DNA from: Oscillospiraceae bacterium | Lineage (GTDB): Bacteria; Bacillota; Clostridia; Oscillospirales; Acutalibacteraceae | Assembly: GCA_015065765.1 (NCBI GenBank) | Contig: SVPP01000001.1 | Span: 124,001-188,000, forward strand | DNA length: 64,000 nt | Direction: 5' to 3' | Shown: positions 17,982-27,323 of the stretch, in pieces | How positions within the stretch are numbered: the stretch's first letter is position 1 | Layout of the letters: every line of letters begins with the position of its first letter | Notes under the pieces: model-generated | What the model was told of the DNA's origin: nothing | Seen by the model: the letters and a program-made list of their open reading frames with translations, nothing else | Database searches by the model: none | Made by a program: the position numbers and the translations under genes

Positions 17982-17998
17982 ATTTTTCCCTCAAATCA

Positions 17999-18439
17999 TT
18001 ATTCGCCTACAAAGACGAAAATTTCTGCTGTAACACCCTGATAAAGCTTGATTTCAGCAGTATAAGTACCGTAAGCTTTGATTTCGCCCACTGAAATTTT
18101 CTTTTTATCTACATCGATACCGAATTCTTTTTTGATTTTTTCTGCGATTTCTTTTGTTGTTACAGAGCCGAAAAGTCTTCCGCCCTGACCTGCTGCAACT
18201 GAAAAACGGATAGTCTTTCCTTTGATTTTTTCAGCAGCTGCCTTTGCATTTTCAGTATCAGTTTTAATTTTGTACTGTTCCGCATTTTCCTTGTTTTTAA
18301 ATTCAGTCATAGCCTGAGCATTTGCTTCGATTGCAAGACCTCTGGGGAAGAGGAAGTTTCTTGCATAGCCGTCTGATGTGTTTACAAGGTCACCTTTTTT
18401 ACCAAGGCTCTTGACATCCTGTTTGAGAATTACTTTCAT
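17999..18439 (-). CDS. rplI: 50S ribosomal protein L9
   Basis: A 146-residue two-domain protein that binds 23S rRNA. The start [19 protein letters not shown] and the [14 protein letters not shown] block are diagnostic. ATG 18439 is chosen because GAAGG lies 7 bases upstream; an in-frame upstream ATG at 18457 adds only MKEGKN. It sits between gdpP and dnaB, as in many Firmicutes. Confidence 0.97.
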   Translation of the reverse strand: MKVILKQDVKSLGKKGDLVNTSDGYARNFLFPRGLAIEANAQAMTEFKNKENAEQYKIKTDTENAKAAAEKIKGKTIRFSVAAGQGGRLFGSVTTKEIAEKIKKEFGIDVDKKKISVGEIKAYGTYTAEIKLYQGVTAEIFVFVGE

Positions 18440-18453
18440 ATTTTTACCTTCTT

Positions 18454-20421
18454 TCATAAACTGTCATAAAATTCGTCAATTGCTTTTTTCAGACTCACAA
18501 GCGCATCGCTTGAGTCTGAAGATTTTATCTGTGCCGCAGCCATTGTAAGATGACCGCCGCCACCTAATTTTTCCATCACAAGCTGAACATTTATTTCACC
18601 CAGCGAGCGTGCGGAAATATTATATATGTCGCCTGTTCTGAACAATACAAAAGAAGCTTTTACGCCTGTTATATTGAGCAGTTCATCAGCTGCCTGAGAA
18701 GTAACTATCCTGCCGTCACGATTTTTTATATCAGCAACCGAGATTGCACAGTCTCTGTATATAAAAGCGGAAGCAACTATCTCTGACTTTATCTTATGTT
18801 CTTCAGCCGTTGTGGAAAACAGCTTTTTAACCTTTACTGAATCAGCACCGAGACCTTTCAGATAAGATGCTGCTTCAAATGTACTTACACCCGATCTGAG
18901 AACGAAATTCTTAGTATCAAGCATGATTCCTGATAACAGAGCATCCGCCTCAGATGAACCTATTATAGGCTTGTCTGACATATACGGCAGAAGCTCAGTA
19001 AGCATTTCACTGGCTGAAGATGCATTTGCATTTATATGAGAAATAACGGCTTTGCTTAAATAATCAACAGCTTTTCTGTGATGGTCAATTATGATAACAT
19101 TCTTTGCCGCATTTACAACATCAGGCGCTTCACAATATGATGCTCTGTGTGTATCGACTAGAAATACAAGCGTATCATCCGTCAGTTTCTGCATGGCAGT
19201 TTTTCTGTCGACAAATGGTGTGTTACCAGTCTCTGAAACATATTTTCTCACAAGTTTTTCGCAAAGAGAATTTTCGTGGTCATAAACAATGGACACTTCC
19301 TTGCCAAAATGTTTTACCATGGCGAAAATACCGATTGCAGTTCCCATTGCATCGTAATCAGAAAATCTGTGACCAAGAACAAGGCAGTTTTCACAGGAGC
19401 GGATATGTTCTTTTATTCCGTTGGCAACTACACGGGAAGCAACTTTGTTGCCTCTTTCAGTGCCTGAAATAAATCCACCGAAGAAATTCATCGCTTCTGT
19501 GCCGTCAGCACTTGTTACGGCAACCTGGTCGCCGCCTCTTCCGAGAGCCATATTAAGTGCTTCCTTTGCTTTTGTGTCACACTCTTTCAGTGTTTCTCCC
19601 CTGCCTACGCCTGCGGAAACGGTTGCGAGACAAGGTTTTCCGTTGAACAGGTAATTTCTCACTTTGGTAAGAAGAGAAAATTTGTCTTCAATCATTTTTC
19701 TCAGGTCCTGTTCATGGCAGGTTACAACAAACTTTTCGCTGTTCAGTTTTCTCATTACGGAGTTATGTTCAGCAAACCACTCAGACATCACTTTGTCAAG
19801 AGAACTTGTCAGTTCAGAAAGTTCACTATCTGACAAAGCCCTGAACATCTCATCAAAGTTGTCATACATGCCGATTATTACCGCAGGTTTTATTTCATCG
19901 AAACTGTCAGCTTTCATTTTAAGCTCTGTGATTTCAAAGAAATACACAAGAAAAGCTTCTTTGTTTTTTATATCAACCTTTGACGAGTATACATTGAAAA
20001 AATTTTCCTTTATTTCCGAAAAAACTTTTCCGTTCAGAAACAAGTCATTTGTATTTTTTTCACCGATGTAAGATTGCAGAAGATTGCTCCCTTTACCATT
20101 GACTGCAATCTCAGATGAAAAATGTGCATTATACCAGATAACAGAGCCGTCCGGATAACAGAGAAGCGCAGGCAAAGACATACTGTCAAGTGCATTCTTC
20201 TCACTGTCAGACAATCTCTCGGTAAGAGCTGATAATGCATTGAAATAATCATGTCTCCATGACCTTCTTACGACGAGATAAACTAAAATAAAAACAAACA
20301 GACCCGCACCGCCCACAATTGCAAGGTTTTTACTGTGAAAATACGATGCAAATATGAAGGCGGCTGATAAAACAAACATCAGAATAAAAAATGCGTTTTG
20401 TTTTAATCGGCTGTTTTTCAT
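18454..20421 (-). CDS. gdpP: Cyclic-di-AMP phosphodiesterase, GdpP type
   Basis: A 655-residue membrane enzyme that hydrolyses c-di-AMP, a signal for potassium, osmotic and cell-wall balance. Two N-terminal transmembrane segments (about 10-50) are followed by a PAS-like region, a degenerate GGDEF domain (no intact GGDEF motif), and the DHH/DHHA1 catalytic half with [24 protein letters not shown] and [10 protein letters not shown]. The stop of rnjA directly abuts its ATG, with a GGAGGT site in the rnjA end. The order rnjA-gdpP-rplI-dnaB joins RNA turnover, signalling and replication. Confidence 0.94.
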   Translation of the reverse strand: MKNSRLKQNAFFILMFVLSAAFIFASYFHSKNLAIVGGAGLFVFILVYLVVRRSWRHDYFNALSALTERLSDSEKNALDSMSLPALLCYPDGSVIWYNAHFSSEIAVNGKGSNLLQSYIGEKNTNDLFLNGKVFSEIKENFFNVYSSKVDIKNKEAFLVYFFEITELKMKADSFDEIKPAVIIGMYDNFDEMFRALSDSELSELTSSLDKVMSEWFAEHNSVMRKLNSEKFVVTCHEQDLRKMIEDKFSLLTKVRNYLFNGKPCLATVSAGVGRGETLKECDTKAKEALNMALGRGGDQVAVTSADGTEAMNFFGGFISGTERGNKVASRVVANGIKEHIRSCENCLVLGHRFSDYDAMGTAIGIFAMVKHFGKEVSIVYDHENSLCEKLVRKYVSETGNTPFVDRKTAMQKLTDDTLVFLVDTHRASYCEAPDVVNAAKNVIIIDHHRKAVDYLSKAVISHINANASSASEMLTELLPYMSDKPIIGSSEADALLSGIMLDTKNFVLRSGVSTFEAASYLKGLGADSVKVKKLFSTTAEEHKIKSEIVASAFIYRDCAISVADIKNRDGRIVTSQAADELLNITGVKASFVLFRTGDIYNISARSLGEINVQLVMEKLGGGGHLTMAAAQIKSSDSSDALVSLKKAIDEFYDSL

Positions 20422-22212
20422 TTAAACCTCCATGAAAATAGGTAATATCATGGGTGAGCGCTTAGTTCTTTCAAACATAAGACGGGAAACCTCATCCCTT
20501 ACTTTGATTTTCAGTGTTGCCCAGTCTTTAACGCCACCGTCAAGACAAGACTCAATGGCTCTTTCAGCAACTTCTCTTGCTTCACCCATCAGGTCCTCGG
20601 CTTCTCTCACATATACAAAACCACGGGATAAAATCTCGGGACCTGCTACAATATATCTGTCAGTCAGGTCGATAGTTGCTGCAACAATAACAAGACCATC
20701 CTCAGACAAACGTTTTCTGTCTCTGATGACGATGTTTCCCACGTCACCCACGCCTGAGCCGTCAACAAACACCTGACCTGCTGTAATATTTTCATCAAAA
20801 CGAAACTCGTTTTCTGAAACTACAATCTGTGATCCGTTATCGGCAATTATAATATTATCTCTGTCAATTCCGATGCTGTCAGCCAGCATACCATGCTTTG
20901 TCAGATGCTTAAGTTCACCGTGAACAGGAATAAAATATTTAGGTTTGAGAAGCCCCATCAGAAGTTTCAGCTCTTCCTGACAAGCATGACCTGAAACGTG
21001 TACGTCATACATTTTTTCGTAAACAACTTCTGCACCCAGTCCCATAAGCTCGTTTATTACCTTACTTACTGTTTTTTCATTTCCGGGGATAGGCTGAGCA
21101 GAAATAATAACATAGTCGTTAGGAGTTATCATTACCTTTCTGTGCTCAGACATAGACATTCTCGCAAGAGCTGACATAGGTTCGCCCTGACTTCCTGTGG
21201 TAATAAGAACAAGCTGGTCAGGAGTGTAATTCTTAATCATATCTATGCTGATAAGCACACCTTCAGGAACTTTAAGATATCCGAGTTCTGAACTGATAGA
21301 CACAACATTTTCAAGGCTTCTGCCTGAGAGTGCTACTTTTCTGCCGAGAGACTTGGCTACATCAATAATCTGCTGAACACGGTGGATGTTGGAAGCAAAT
21401 GTGGCAACGATAATTCGTCTGTCACCTGCTTTTCTGAAAAGATTCTCAAAGCTTTCACCGACTTTTCTTTCGCTTTCGGTATAACCGGGACGTTCTGCAT
21501 TTGTTGAGTCAGAAAGCATACACAGGACGCCTTCATCACCAATCTGTGCAAAACGGTTGAGATTGATAACTTCTCCGTCGATAGGTGTACTGTCAATTTT
21601 GAAGTCACCTGTCTGGACGATAGTACCTGCTTTTGTTCTTATTGCATATGCAACAGCATCGGGAATCGAGTGATTTACATGAATTGCTTCAACAGTAAAT
21701 TTACCAAGCTTTATTTTGTCACCTGCGTGGATAACATTAAGCTTTGCTGATGAAAGCAAACCATGTTCCTTAAGTTTTCCTGAAATAAGACCTATTGTAA
21801 GCTTTGTTGCATAAACGGGAATGTTTGCAGACTTGAGAAGATAAGGAAGACCGCCTATATGGTCTTCGTGTCCATGGGTTATAAGAATACCCTTGATTTT
21901 ATCTATGTTTTTTTCTACATATGAAAAATCAGGTATAACAAGATCGACACCGAGCATATCCGGATCAGGGAAAGACATACCGCAGTCAACGAGAATCATA
22001 TCATCCTCATATTCATAAACAGTCATGTTCTTTCCTACTTCATGCAGACCACCGAGAAATCCGATTTTCACAGGTGTGGCAGGAAGCAGTTTTTCAATAG
22101 TTTTTTTACTTGTTTTCTTGTAATAACGCTTGAAGTTCCCCTGTTTATCAGAGGATTTATTTTTAAAACCTTTTTTGTTTTGCTTTGAATTGTTTTTTTC
22201 TTTATCAGGCAT
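20422..22212 (-). CDS. rnjA: Ribonuclease J
   Basis: A 596-residue metallo-beta-lactamase/beta-CASP nuclease with 5'-exonuclease and endonuclease activity in mRNA decay and rRNA maturation. The metal-binding motif is THGHEDHIGGLPYL, and later ligands include HVNHSIPD, TGDFKID and HVSGHA. The N-terminus is a basic, Lys/Asn-rich tail of about 45 residues. GGAG lies about 13 bases from the ATG, which is long. A consensus promoter sits about 85 bases upstream. Confidence 0.94.
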   Translation of the reverse strand: MPDKEKNNSKQNKKGFKNKSSDKQGNFKRYYKKTSKKTIEKLLPATPVKIGFLGGLHEVGKNMTVYEYEDDMILVDCGMSFPDPDMLGVDLVIPDFSYVEKNIDKIKGILITHGHEDHIGGLPYLLKSANIPVYATKLTIGLISGKLKEHGLLSSAKLNVIHAGDKIKLGKFTVEAIHVNHSIPDAVAYAIRTKAGTIVQTGDFKIDSTPIDGEVINLNRFAQIGDEGVLCMLSDSTNAERPGYTESERKVGESFENLFRKAGDRRIIVATFASNIHRVQQIIDVAKSLGRKVALSGRSLENVVSISSELGYLKVPEGVLISIDMIKNYTPDQLVLITTGSQGEPMSALARMSMSEHRKVMITPNDYVIISAQPIPGNEKTVSKVINELMGLGAEVVYEKMYDVHVSGHACQEELKLLMGLLKPKYFIPVHGELKHLTKHGMLADSIGIDRDNIIIADNGSQIVVSENEFRFDENITAGQVFVDGSGVGDVGNIVIRDRKRLSEDGLVIVAATIDLTDRYIVAGPEILSRGFVYVREAEDLMGEAREVAERAIESCLDGGVKDWATLKIKVRDEVSRLMFERTKRSPMILPIFMEV

Positions 22213-22295
22213 ATTTTTTCTACAACGCTCCTTTTCTCAATTAAAATTTATGTATATCACAAAGCAAGTTTACTGATAAAATACTATATCACTTA

Positions 22296-22324
22296 ATTAT
22301 ACAATCGAGGCGTAATATTGTCAA
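22296..22324 (-). promoter_or_regulatory. Promoter of the rnjA-gdpP-rplI-dnaB run
   Basis: A full consensus TTGACA (22324-22319), 17-base spacer and TATAAT (22301-22296) on the minus strand. It gives rnjA a 5' leader of roughly 75 bases. Confidence 0.85.
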
Positions 22325-22374
22325 GTTTAATATGGTTGTTTTTTCCTTGTTTTATTCAGTTAAATGCCAAATAA

Positions 22375-22815
22375 TCAGGCATTTTCGTGTGATTGATAAA
22401 CCGCCATGGCATCGCATCTTTCGTTTTCAGGATGACCGTCATGTCCTTTGAGCCAATGGAAAGTAACTTTATGCTTTTCAAGCAACAAAAGCATCTCTTC
22501 CCACAAGTCAACATTCAGTGCAGGTTTTTTATCTGCCTTTCGCCAATTATTTTTCTTCCAGGAATATACCCATCCTTTCTGAACACTGTCACAGACATAT
22601 TTTGAGTCTGTAAAAACGTCAACTTCACACGGTTCATTAAGCGCTTTAAGACCACTGATAACAGCAGTCATTTCCATACGGTTGTTTGTTGTTTCGTGCT
22701 CACCACCGCTTAATTCCTTTTCTACTCCCTTATATCTGAGAATTGTACCCCAACCACCGGGTCCCGGGTTACCTGAACATGCACCGTCAGTAAACATTTC
22801 AATCTTTTTCATCAT
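22375..22815 (-). CDS. rnhA: Ribonuclease HI
   Basis: A 146-residue RNase H that cleaves the RNA strand of RNA:DNA hybrids. The start [18 protein letters not shown] carries the first catalytic Asp; NNRMEM, FTDSKYV and the C-terminal His/Asp region [13 protein letters not shown] complete the site. Its ATG overlaps the proC stop (TAATGATG). The protein closely follows the E. coli RnhA length. Confidence 0.96.
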   Translation of the reverse strand: MMKKIEMFTDGACSGNPGPGGWGTILRYKGVEKELSGGEHETTNNRMEMTAVISGLKALNEPCEVDVFTDSKYVCDSVQKGWVYSWKKNNWRKADKKPALNVDLWEEMLLLLEKHKVTFHWLKGHDGHPENERCDAMAVYQSHENA

Positions 22816-23540
22816 TACATTCCTTTATCTTTGTTATATGCAGCATCAATTGCGTTTAAAACAACTTTATCAAGTGCTTCACTGTCTGTTTTTTCATCAG
22901 TACTGATGGTAGAAATTACGGCTTCGGTAACAATTGCGAGTGAATCTTTCTTTGTAAGACCGTATTTCACACCTACTCTCGCAATTGCATCAATAAAAAG
23001 ATAAACATAAGCGGGAGAACATCCTGCCACAGCGGAGTACACTGAGAACTTATCTTCATCAACAGCTACTGCGGTTCCGAAGGAAGTAAGAATTTTAAGT
23101 GCTGTTTTCTCTTCGTCATCTGTAACATTTTCAGATGAAACATAGCCTGAAACAGCCTGAAGTGCTGTTGCATTAATGTTAGGCATAACACGGACAATTT
23201 TTGCATCATAACCGAGAAGGTCTTTCAATCGTTCAATACTCTGTCCTGCAGCAATGGAGATGACAAGCGGATTTGCTTTACAGAAAACATCTCGCAGAGG
23301 CGTTAAAGCCTTTTGTAAAGCTATCGGCTTTACAGCAAGAATAACTGTTTCGCAGTCAGCTACAAGCTTTTCATTTGAATCAAACGCGATAAATCCTAAT
23401 TTTTCCGCACCAGCGTTGAGTTTATCCGCATCAGTGTCATACGCACCGATTTCTTCACTTTCATAATTCCCTGATGAAATCATACCTGAAATTATTGCTT
23501 CAGCCATATTTCCGAATCCGATAAAACCAACTTTTTTCAA
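22815..23540 (-). CDS. proC: Pyrroline-5-carboxylate reductase
   Basis: ProC makes proline from pyrroline-5-carboxylate using NAD(P)H. The N-terminal Rossmann motif is [13 protein letters not shown], with ILAVKP and VRVMPNINA further on. TTG 23540 is chosen: AAAGGA lies 8 bases upstream and the protein then begins MKKVGFIG, as in the family. At 241 residues it is slightly shorter than the usual 260-280, with the C-terminus ending soon after the SDSEALDK region, so the dimerisation tail may be trimmed. Confidence 0.92.
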   Translation of the reverse strand: MKKVGFIGFGNMAEAIISGMISSGNYESEEIGAYDTDADKLNAGAEKLGFIAFDSNEKLVADCETVILAVKPIALQKALTPLRDVFCKANPLVISIAAGQSIERLKDLLGYDAKIVRVMPNINATALQAVSGYVSSENVTDDEEKTALKILTSFGTAVAVDEDKFSVYSAVAGCSPAYVYLFIDAIARVGVKYGLTKKDSLAIVTEAVISTISTDEKTDSEALDKVVLNAIDAAYNKDKGM

Positions 23541-23553
23541 AACTATCATCCTT

Positions 23554-24045
23554 TCAGCCAAATATATCCTGTCTCATAGAAATGATTTCAGAAATTTCAT
23601 CGGTGAGTTTCCTGAGCAACTCACCTGTTTCTTCGTTTTCTGCAAGAATCTTCCCTGCTTTTGCCACTTTTCTTTCAAAACTCCTCCTGAGCTTCATTTC
23701 ATCAAAAATCAGCGGACATATTCCGCTTGCACGCGGATCATCAATCACATATATCCTGCCGTCGACAATCATGGGAAACAGAGGAAAAATCCTGCATGAT
23801 ATGGGGCGTTTATTTCTGTTACATCTCCCACCACAAATGAGGATATTTTTACCGTCTGTTGTCTTTTTTATAACAAACTCTTCACTATTCTCCAAAAACT
23901 TCTCTTCACCCGGAAAAAGAATCATTCCGGTGTTGTCGTCACCCTTACAACATTCTCCGCCGCAGAGTAAACCGCAATCAGTTTTAAGAGGTGTAACATC
24001 TTCAAGAATTCTGTAAACTTTTCTGATTGTTTTTTCTGCTGACAA
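23554..24045 (-). CDS. YkgJ-like cysteine-cluster protein
   Basis: A 163-residue protein with a cysteine pattern CGLLCGGECC, then CGGRC and RPISCRIFP, resembling the YkgJ family of predicted zinc- or iron-binding proteins. The function is unknown; roles in metal binding or oxidative modification have been proposed for relatives. TTG 24045 is preferred because AGAGGTG lies 5 bases upstream; the longer frame to 24108 runs across the promoter. It leads a three-gene operon with proC and rnhA. Confidence 0.75.
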   Translation of the reverse strand: MSAEKTIRKVYRILEDVTPLKTDCGLLCGGECCKGDDNTGMILFPGEEKFLENSEEFVIKKTTDGKNILICGGRCNRNKRPISCRIFPLFPMIVDGRIYVIDDPRASGICPLIFDEMKLRRSFERKVAKAGKILAENEETGELLRKLTDEISEIISMRQDIFG

Positions 24046-24079
24046 TTTACCACCTCTTAATGAAAATATAATTAATACA

Positions 24080-24108
24080 AGTATACAGTAGCGCAAATAA
24101 AAAGTCAA
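24080..24108 (-). promoter_or_regulatory. Promoter of the ykgJ-like-proC-rnhA operon
   Basis: TTGACT (24108-24103), a 17-base spacer and TATACT (24085-24080). It diverges from the next promoter, with only 5 bases between the two -35 boxes. Confidence 0.8.
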
Positions 24109-24113
24109 TTGAG

Positions 24114-24142
24114 TTGACAGAAAACCTTTTTAAAGATATAAT
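24114..24142 (+). promoter_or_regulatory. Consensus promoter of the ECF-kinase pair
   Basis: A perfect TTGACA (24114-24119), 17-base spacer and TATAAT (24137-24142). The leader to the GTG start is only about 35 bases, too short for most riboswitches. Confidence 0.88.
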
Positions 24143-24183
24143 ATCAAAGTGACAAGTAATTATGAATTGTGAGGTGTTTTTTT

Positions 24184-24732
24184 GTGAGTAAAAAAACAAC
24201 AGCCGTCAATACGACACTAAGACTTGTTATGTCTGCACTTTTTCTGTCAATTTCAATAGTTTTGCCAATGGTAATCAGCATGGGTAGCTCTCAGCTTGGT
24301 CAGACATTTTTACCGATGCATCTGCCTGTAATGCTTTGCGGAATTGTATGCGGTACACCCTATGGTATTGTAGTAGGTCTCATCGCACCATTACTCAAAA
24401 GTGTAATCACAGGCCTTCCTGTTATAACTTCTGCAATTTCTATGGCATTTGAGCTTGCTACATACGGCGGAATGTGTGGCATGCTCTATAAGGCTTTTCC
24501 GAAAAAAATCGGTTTTATCTACCCTAACCTTTTAATATCGATGATTGTCGGCAGAATAGTAAATGGAGCTGTTCAATATCTGATTCTCACTGCATCTGAC
24601 AATGATTTTGCACTGAAATCCTTTATCACACTTACAACTGTAAATGCACTGCCCGGTATCGTGATTCAGCTTGCACTCATTCCTCTTATTGTTCTTGCAC
24701 TGAGAAAGACAAGGTTCATGCTCAATGGATAA
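24184..24732 (+). CDS. ECF transporter substrate-binding (S) component, substrate unknown
   Basis: A 182-residue very hydrophobic protein with about six membrane segments and the ECF S-component style: an N-terminal basic strip, then LPMHLPVMLCGIVCGTPYG and a GLIAPLLKS loop. S-components bind a vitamin, metal or nucleobase-like substrate and work with shared EcfA/EcfT energising subunits, none of which is in this window. GTG 24184 is chosen with GAGGTG 7 bases upstream. It overlaps the next gene, a small P-loop kinase, by 8 bases, suggesting import followed by phosphorylation. Confidence 0.82.
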   Translation: MSKKTTAVNTTLRLVMSALFLSISIVLPMVISMGSSQLGQTFLPMHLPVMLCGIVCGTPYGIVVGLIAPLLKSVITGLPVITSAISMAFELATYGGMCGMLYKAFPKKIGFIYPNLLISMIVGRIVNGAVQYLILTASDNDFALKSFITLTTVNALPGIVIQLALIPLIVLALRKTRFMLNG

Positions 24733-25285
24733 AGTATTATTTGATCAGGTAAGCACAAAACTTTTAGAAAAAGATAGCTTATTAATTGCGATTGAGGGTT
24801 CATGCGCATCAGGCAAAACAACTCTTGCAAAGTTCTTTGAAGAAAAATTTGATTGCAATATCATTCACATGGATGACTTCTTTCTGCCTTTTGAAAAAAG
24901 ATCGGAAGAAAGAACGAAGGAAATCGGCGGAAACATTGACTATGAAAGATTTTTCAACGAAGTTGTCAGTAACATAAAAAACGATGTATCATTTTCATAC
25001 GGAAAATTCAGTTGTAGCGAAGGAAAAATCAATGAAACAATTGAATTGATACCGAAAAAACTGACAGTTATTGAAGGCGTTTACAGTATGCATCCCAAAT
25101 TCGGAGATGTATATGACTTAAAAATTTTCATTGATATTGACGAAGAAACACAACTAAAAAGGTTAAAAAACCGTTCTCCCGAAAAGCTTGAAAGATTTAT
25201 CAAAGAATGGATACCTATGGAAAACAGTTATTTTGAAAAGTTCGGTATCAAAGAAAAATGTGATATAGTCTTAGTAAACTATTAA
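24725..25285 (+). CDS. Uridine-kinase-like P-loop kinase
   Basis: A 186-residue small-molecule kinase. Walker A is GSCASGKTTLAK (near residue 24), followed by HMDDFFLPFEKR, the substrate-binding Asp pair seen in uridine kinase/phosphoribulokinase relatives, and the lid-like RLKNRSPEKLERF. The true substrate is unclear: uridine kinase itself is longer. Overlap with the ECF S-component gene implies that it phosphorylates the imported compound and so traps it in the cell. It ends before a strong terminator. Confidence 0.82.
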   Translation: MDKVLFDQVSTKLLEKDSLLIAIEGSCASGKTTLAKFFEEKFDCNIIHMDDFFLPFEKRSEERTKEIGGNIDYERFFNEVVSNIKNDVSFSYGKFSCSEGKINETIELIPKKLTVIEGVYSMHPKFGDVYDLKIFIDIDEETQLKRLKNRSPEKLERFIKEWIPMENSYFEKFGIKEKCDIVLVNY

Positions 25286-25288
25286 AAG

Positions 25289-25326
25289 AAAAACCTCTTT
25301 TGCCCATGTCAGCAAAAGAGGTTTTT
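25289..25326. terminator. Shared terminator of the kinase gene and tRNA-Leu
   Basis: A 15-bp stem AAAAACCTCTTTTGC / GCAAAAGAGGTTTTT (25289-25303 and 25312-25326). Its right arm touches the 3' end of the converging tRNA-Leu gene. T runs exist in both directions. Confidence 0.93.
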
Positions 25327-25329
25327 TGG

Positions 25330-25413
25330 TGCCGGAAGCGGGGGTCGAACCCGCACGGTATCGCTACCACTGGATTTTGAGTCCAGCACGTCTGCCAATT
25401 CCATCATTCCGGC
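25330..25413 (-). tRNA. tRNA-Leu, anticodon CAA
   Basis: The minus strand folds as a class II tRNA: acceptor stem GCCGGAA / TTCCGGC, D-arm with TGGCAGACG, anticodon stem CTGGA / TCCAG with loop CTCAAAA (anticodon CAA, reading UUG), a variable arm around GGTAGCGATACC, and a T-arm with GGTTCGACC. The discriminator base is A and CCA is encoded (25327-25329). It converges on the kinase terminator. Confidence 0.95.
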
Positions 25414-25482
25414 GAAATTACTAATATATTATAGTGTATAATACAAAAAAAATCAATACTAAATTCAAAAAAATCAAAAAAA

Positions 25483-25518
25483 AAACAGAAGCTGTTACAC
25501 TACAGACAGCTTCTGTTT
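25483..25518 (-). terminator. Terminator of the ABC transporter operon
   Basis: The stem AAACAGAAGCTGT / ACAGCTTCTGTTT (13 bp, 25483-25495 and 25506-25518) is followed on the minus strand by a long T run. It lies just beyond the 25524 stop. Confidence 0.92.
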
Positions 25519-25523
25519 ACTAT

Positions 25524-27323
25524 TTAAATTGCATCATTATACTTTTCAGCCTGTAAACTGAACATCTCAGCGTATTTGCCGCCAAGTGCCATCAGCTCTT
25601 CATGACTGCCGCTTTCAATTACCCTTCCCTTTTCCATCATAAGAATTCTGTCAGCATGACGAGTAGTTGAAAGTCTGTGTGAAATGAATATGACAGTTTT
25701 CTCTTCGGACGCTTCCATCATTGCGTGGTTAAGTTCATATTCAGATACCGGATCAAGATTTGCAGAAGGTTCATCAAGAATTACATAGGGACATTTCTTG
25801 TAAAACGCTCTTGCGATTGCTATTTTCTGTTGTTCACCGCCTGAGAGCATCATGCCTTCATCATCAAATTCTCTGAGAAGCACAGTATCAAGACCGTCAG
25901 GTAATTCCTTGTTAAAGCCTGCCGCCTTCAATGCCTGCCATACACGTTCTTTATCGTAATCTACAGAAAGGGCTACATTTTCAGCCACTGTCGCTGAGAA
26001 AATCTGAAAATCCTGAAAAACCGCAGAAAATCTTGCTCTGTGAGAATTCACAGTCACATCTCTGATATCAACTCCACCGATTTCTATTACACCTTCTGTG
26101 ACATCATAAAGACGAAGGAGAAGATTTGTCAGCGTCGTTTTACCTGCACCGTTATAACCTACAAGTGCAATCTTTTCATAGGGTTTAATCTCAATATCAA
26201 TATTTTCAAGTGCTTTTTTTGAACTGCCCTCATAAACAAAGCCTGCATTTTTAATTCTTATTATTTCAGGTTTATCACAAGGTGCAACCTCCTTACCGCC
26301 AACAATATCCGTCTTTGACGCAAGAAAAGTTCTGTATTTTTCAATCATCTTTGAACGCTCAGTAAATGTTCTGATTGAATAAACAGTAAGATAAAGAATA
26401 GATGCACCTATCTGAACTGCACCGTTGAACGCAGCGATAAAATCACCTGCACCGAGTTTTCCGGTAACTAAGGTCTGATAACCGATATATGCTGTAAGTG
26501 CCAGCATAAACCCGATGACCTGAATACCTGTTTCCTGGAAAAAGAATCCCCATTCAAGCTTCTTGAGGAATTTACCTTCAGTTCTGTAAGTATCATCCAC
26601 ACTTTCATCAAATCTCTTAAGCAACAGTTTTTTGATACCGCTTGTTCTGATTTCTCCCGCATAATCCTGAAGATAAAAAAGACGTGCAAAATAATCGCTC
26701 TTTCTTTCTTTTTCAATGATCGCTTCGCGGCGTCTCATCTGCAGGTTTCCAAGATATCTGCCAAGCGGCACAAAACCAAAAACAAAAGCAAATACTATCA
26801 GCAGACAAACAGGGTCAATAGTAAGCAGAACGGCACTGATAGAAATGAAGGAAATAATCTGTGCAACATAGTGCCTGATGTTTTCAAGAAAAGACTGTAT
26901 ATTTTCCGAAGAAGTCTGAACTGCCAGAATAAAATCAGCATAAAATGATGGGTTGTCATACTTTGCCAGGTCAAGTTCAATTGCTTTATTATAAAGTTTT
27001 GAGTGAATACCCAAATACATTCTTTCGCGTTCTCTGTGTCCGTAAAGTTCATAGAAAATGCTTGAATAAACATTAGCTAAAATCATTATTCCCACCATCA
27101 TAGCAACGCCTGTGATGATTCTTTTTACATCTTCACCACCCTGAACTTCATCAATAACATATTTGATACCGATAACAGAAATAAGTTTACCCGGAAGAAT
27201 GGTAATAATTTCTTCAAGAATCTCACCAATTACAAGCCCGGGAGAAACGGAAAACATAAGACGAAGCATATACCATGTATTCGAAAGAATTCCGTGATTG
27301 TTTTTCTCAGTGTTCTTTTTCAT
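25524..27323 (-). CDS. ABC transporter permease/ATP-binding protein, second subunit
   Basis: A 599-residue half-transporter: six predicted membrane helices (about 30-300), then an ATPase domain with Walker A GYNGAGKTT, signature LSGGEQQKIAIARAF, Walker B VILDEPSANLDP and H-loop SHRLS. It overlaps the upstream partner gene by 4 bases (ATGA), so the two very likely form a heterodimer. Both ATP sites keep consensus residues, unlike many heterodimers with one degenerate site. Such exporters move lipids, peptides or drugs. No precursor peptide or regulator is adjacent. Confidence 0.9.
   Translation of the reverse strand: MKKNTEKNNHGILSNTWYMLRLMFSVSPGLVIGEILEEIITILPGKLISVIGIKYVIDEVQGGEDVKRIITGVAMMVGIMILANVYSSIFYELYGHRERERMYLGIHSKLYNKAIELDLAKYDNPSFYADFILAVQTSSENIQSFLENIRHYVAQIISFISISAVLLTIDPVCLLIVFAFVFGFVPLGRYLGNLQMRRREAIIEKERKSDYFARLFYLQDYAGEIRTSGIKKLLLKRFDESVDDTYRTEGKFLKKLEWGFFFQETGIQVIGFMLALTAYIGYQTLVTGKLGAGDFIAAFNGAVQIGASILYLTVYSIRTFTERSKMIEKYRTFLASKTDIVGGKEVAPCDKPEIIRIKNAGFVYEGSSKKALENIDIEIKPYEKIALVGYNGAGKTTLTNLLLRLYDVTEGVIEIGGVDIRDVTVNSHRARFSAVFQDFQIFSATVAENVALSVDYDKERVWQALKAAGFNKELPDGLDTVLLREFDDEGMMLSGGEQQKIAIARAFYKKCPYVILDEPSANLDPVSEYELNHAMMEASEEKTVIFISHRLSTTRHADRILMMEKGRVIESGSHEELMALGGKYAEMFSLQAEKYNDAI

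Noticed and set aside
24143-24183. Small riboswitch before the ECF S-component
   Set aside because: The leader is about 35 bases and shows neither preQ1 nor other recognisable core motifs.
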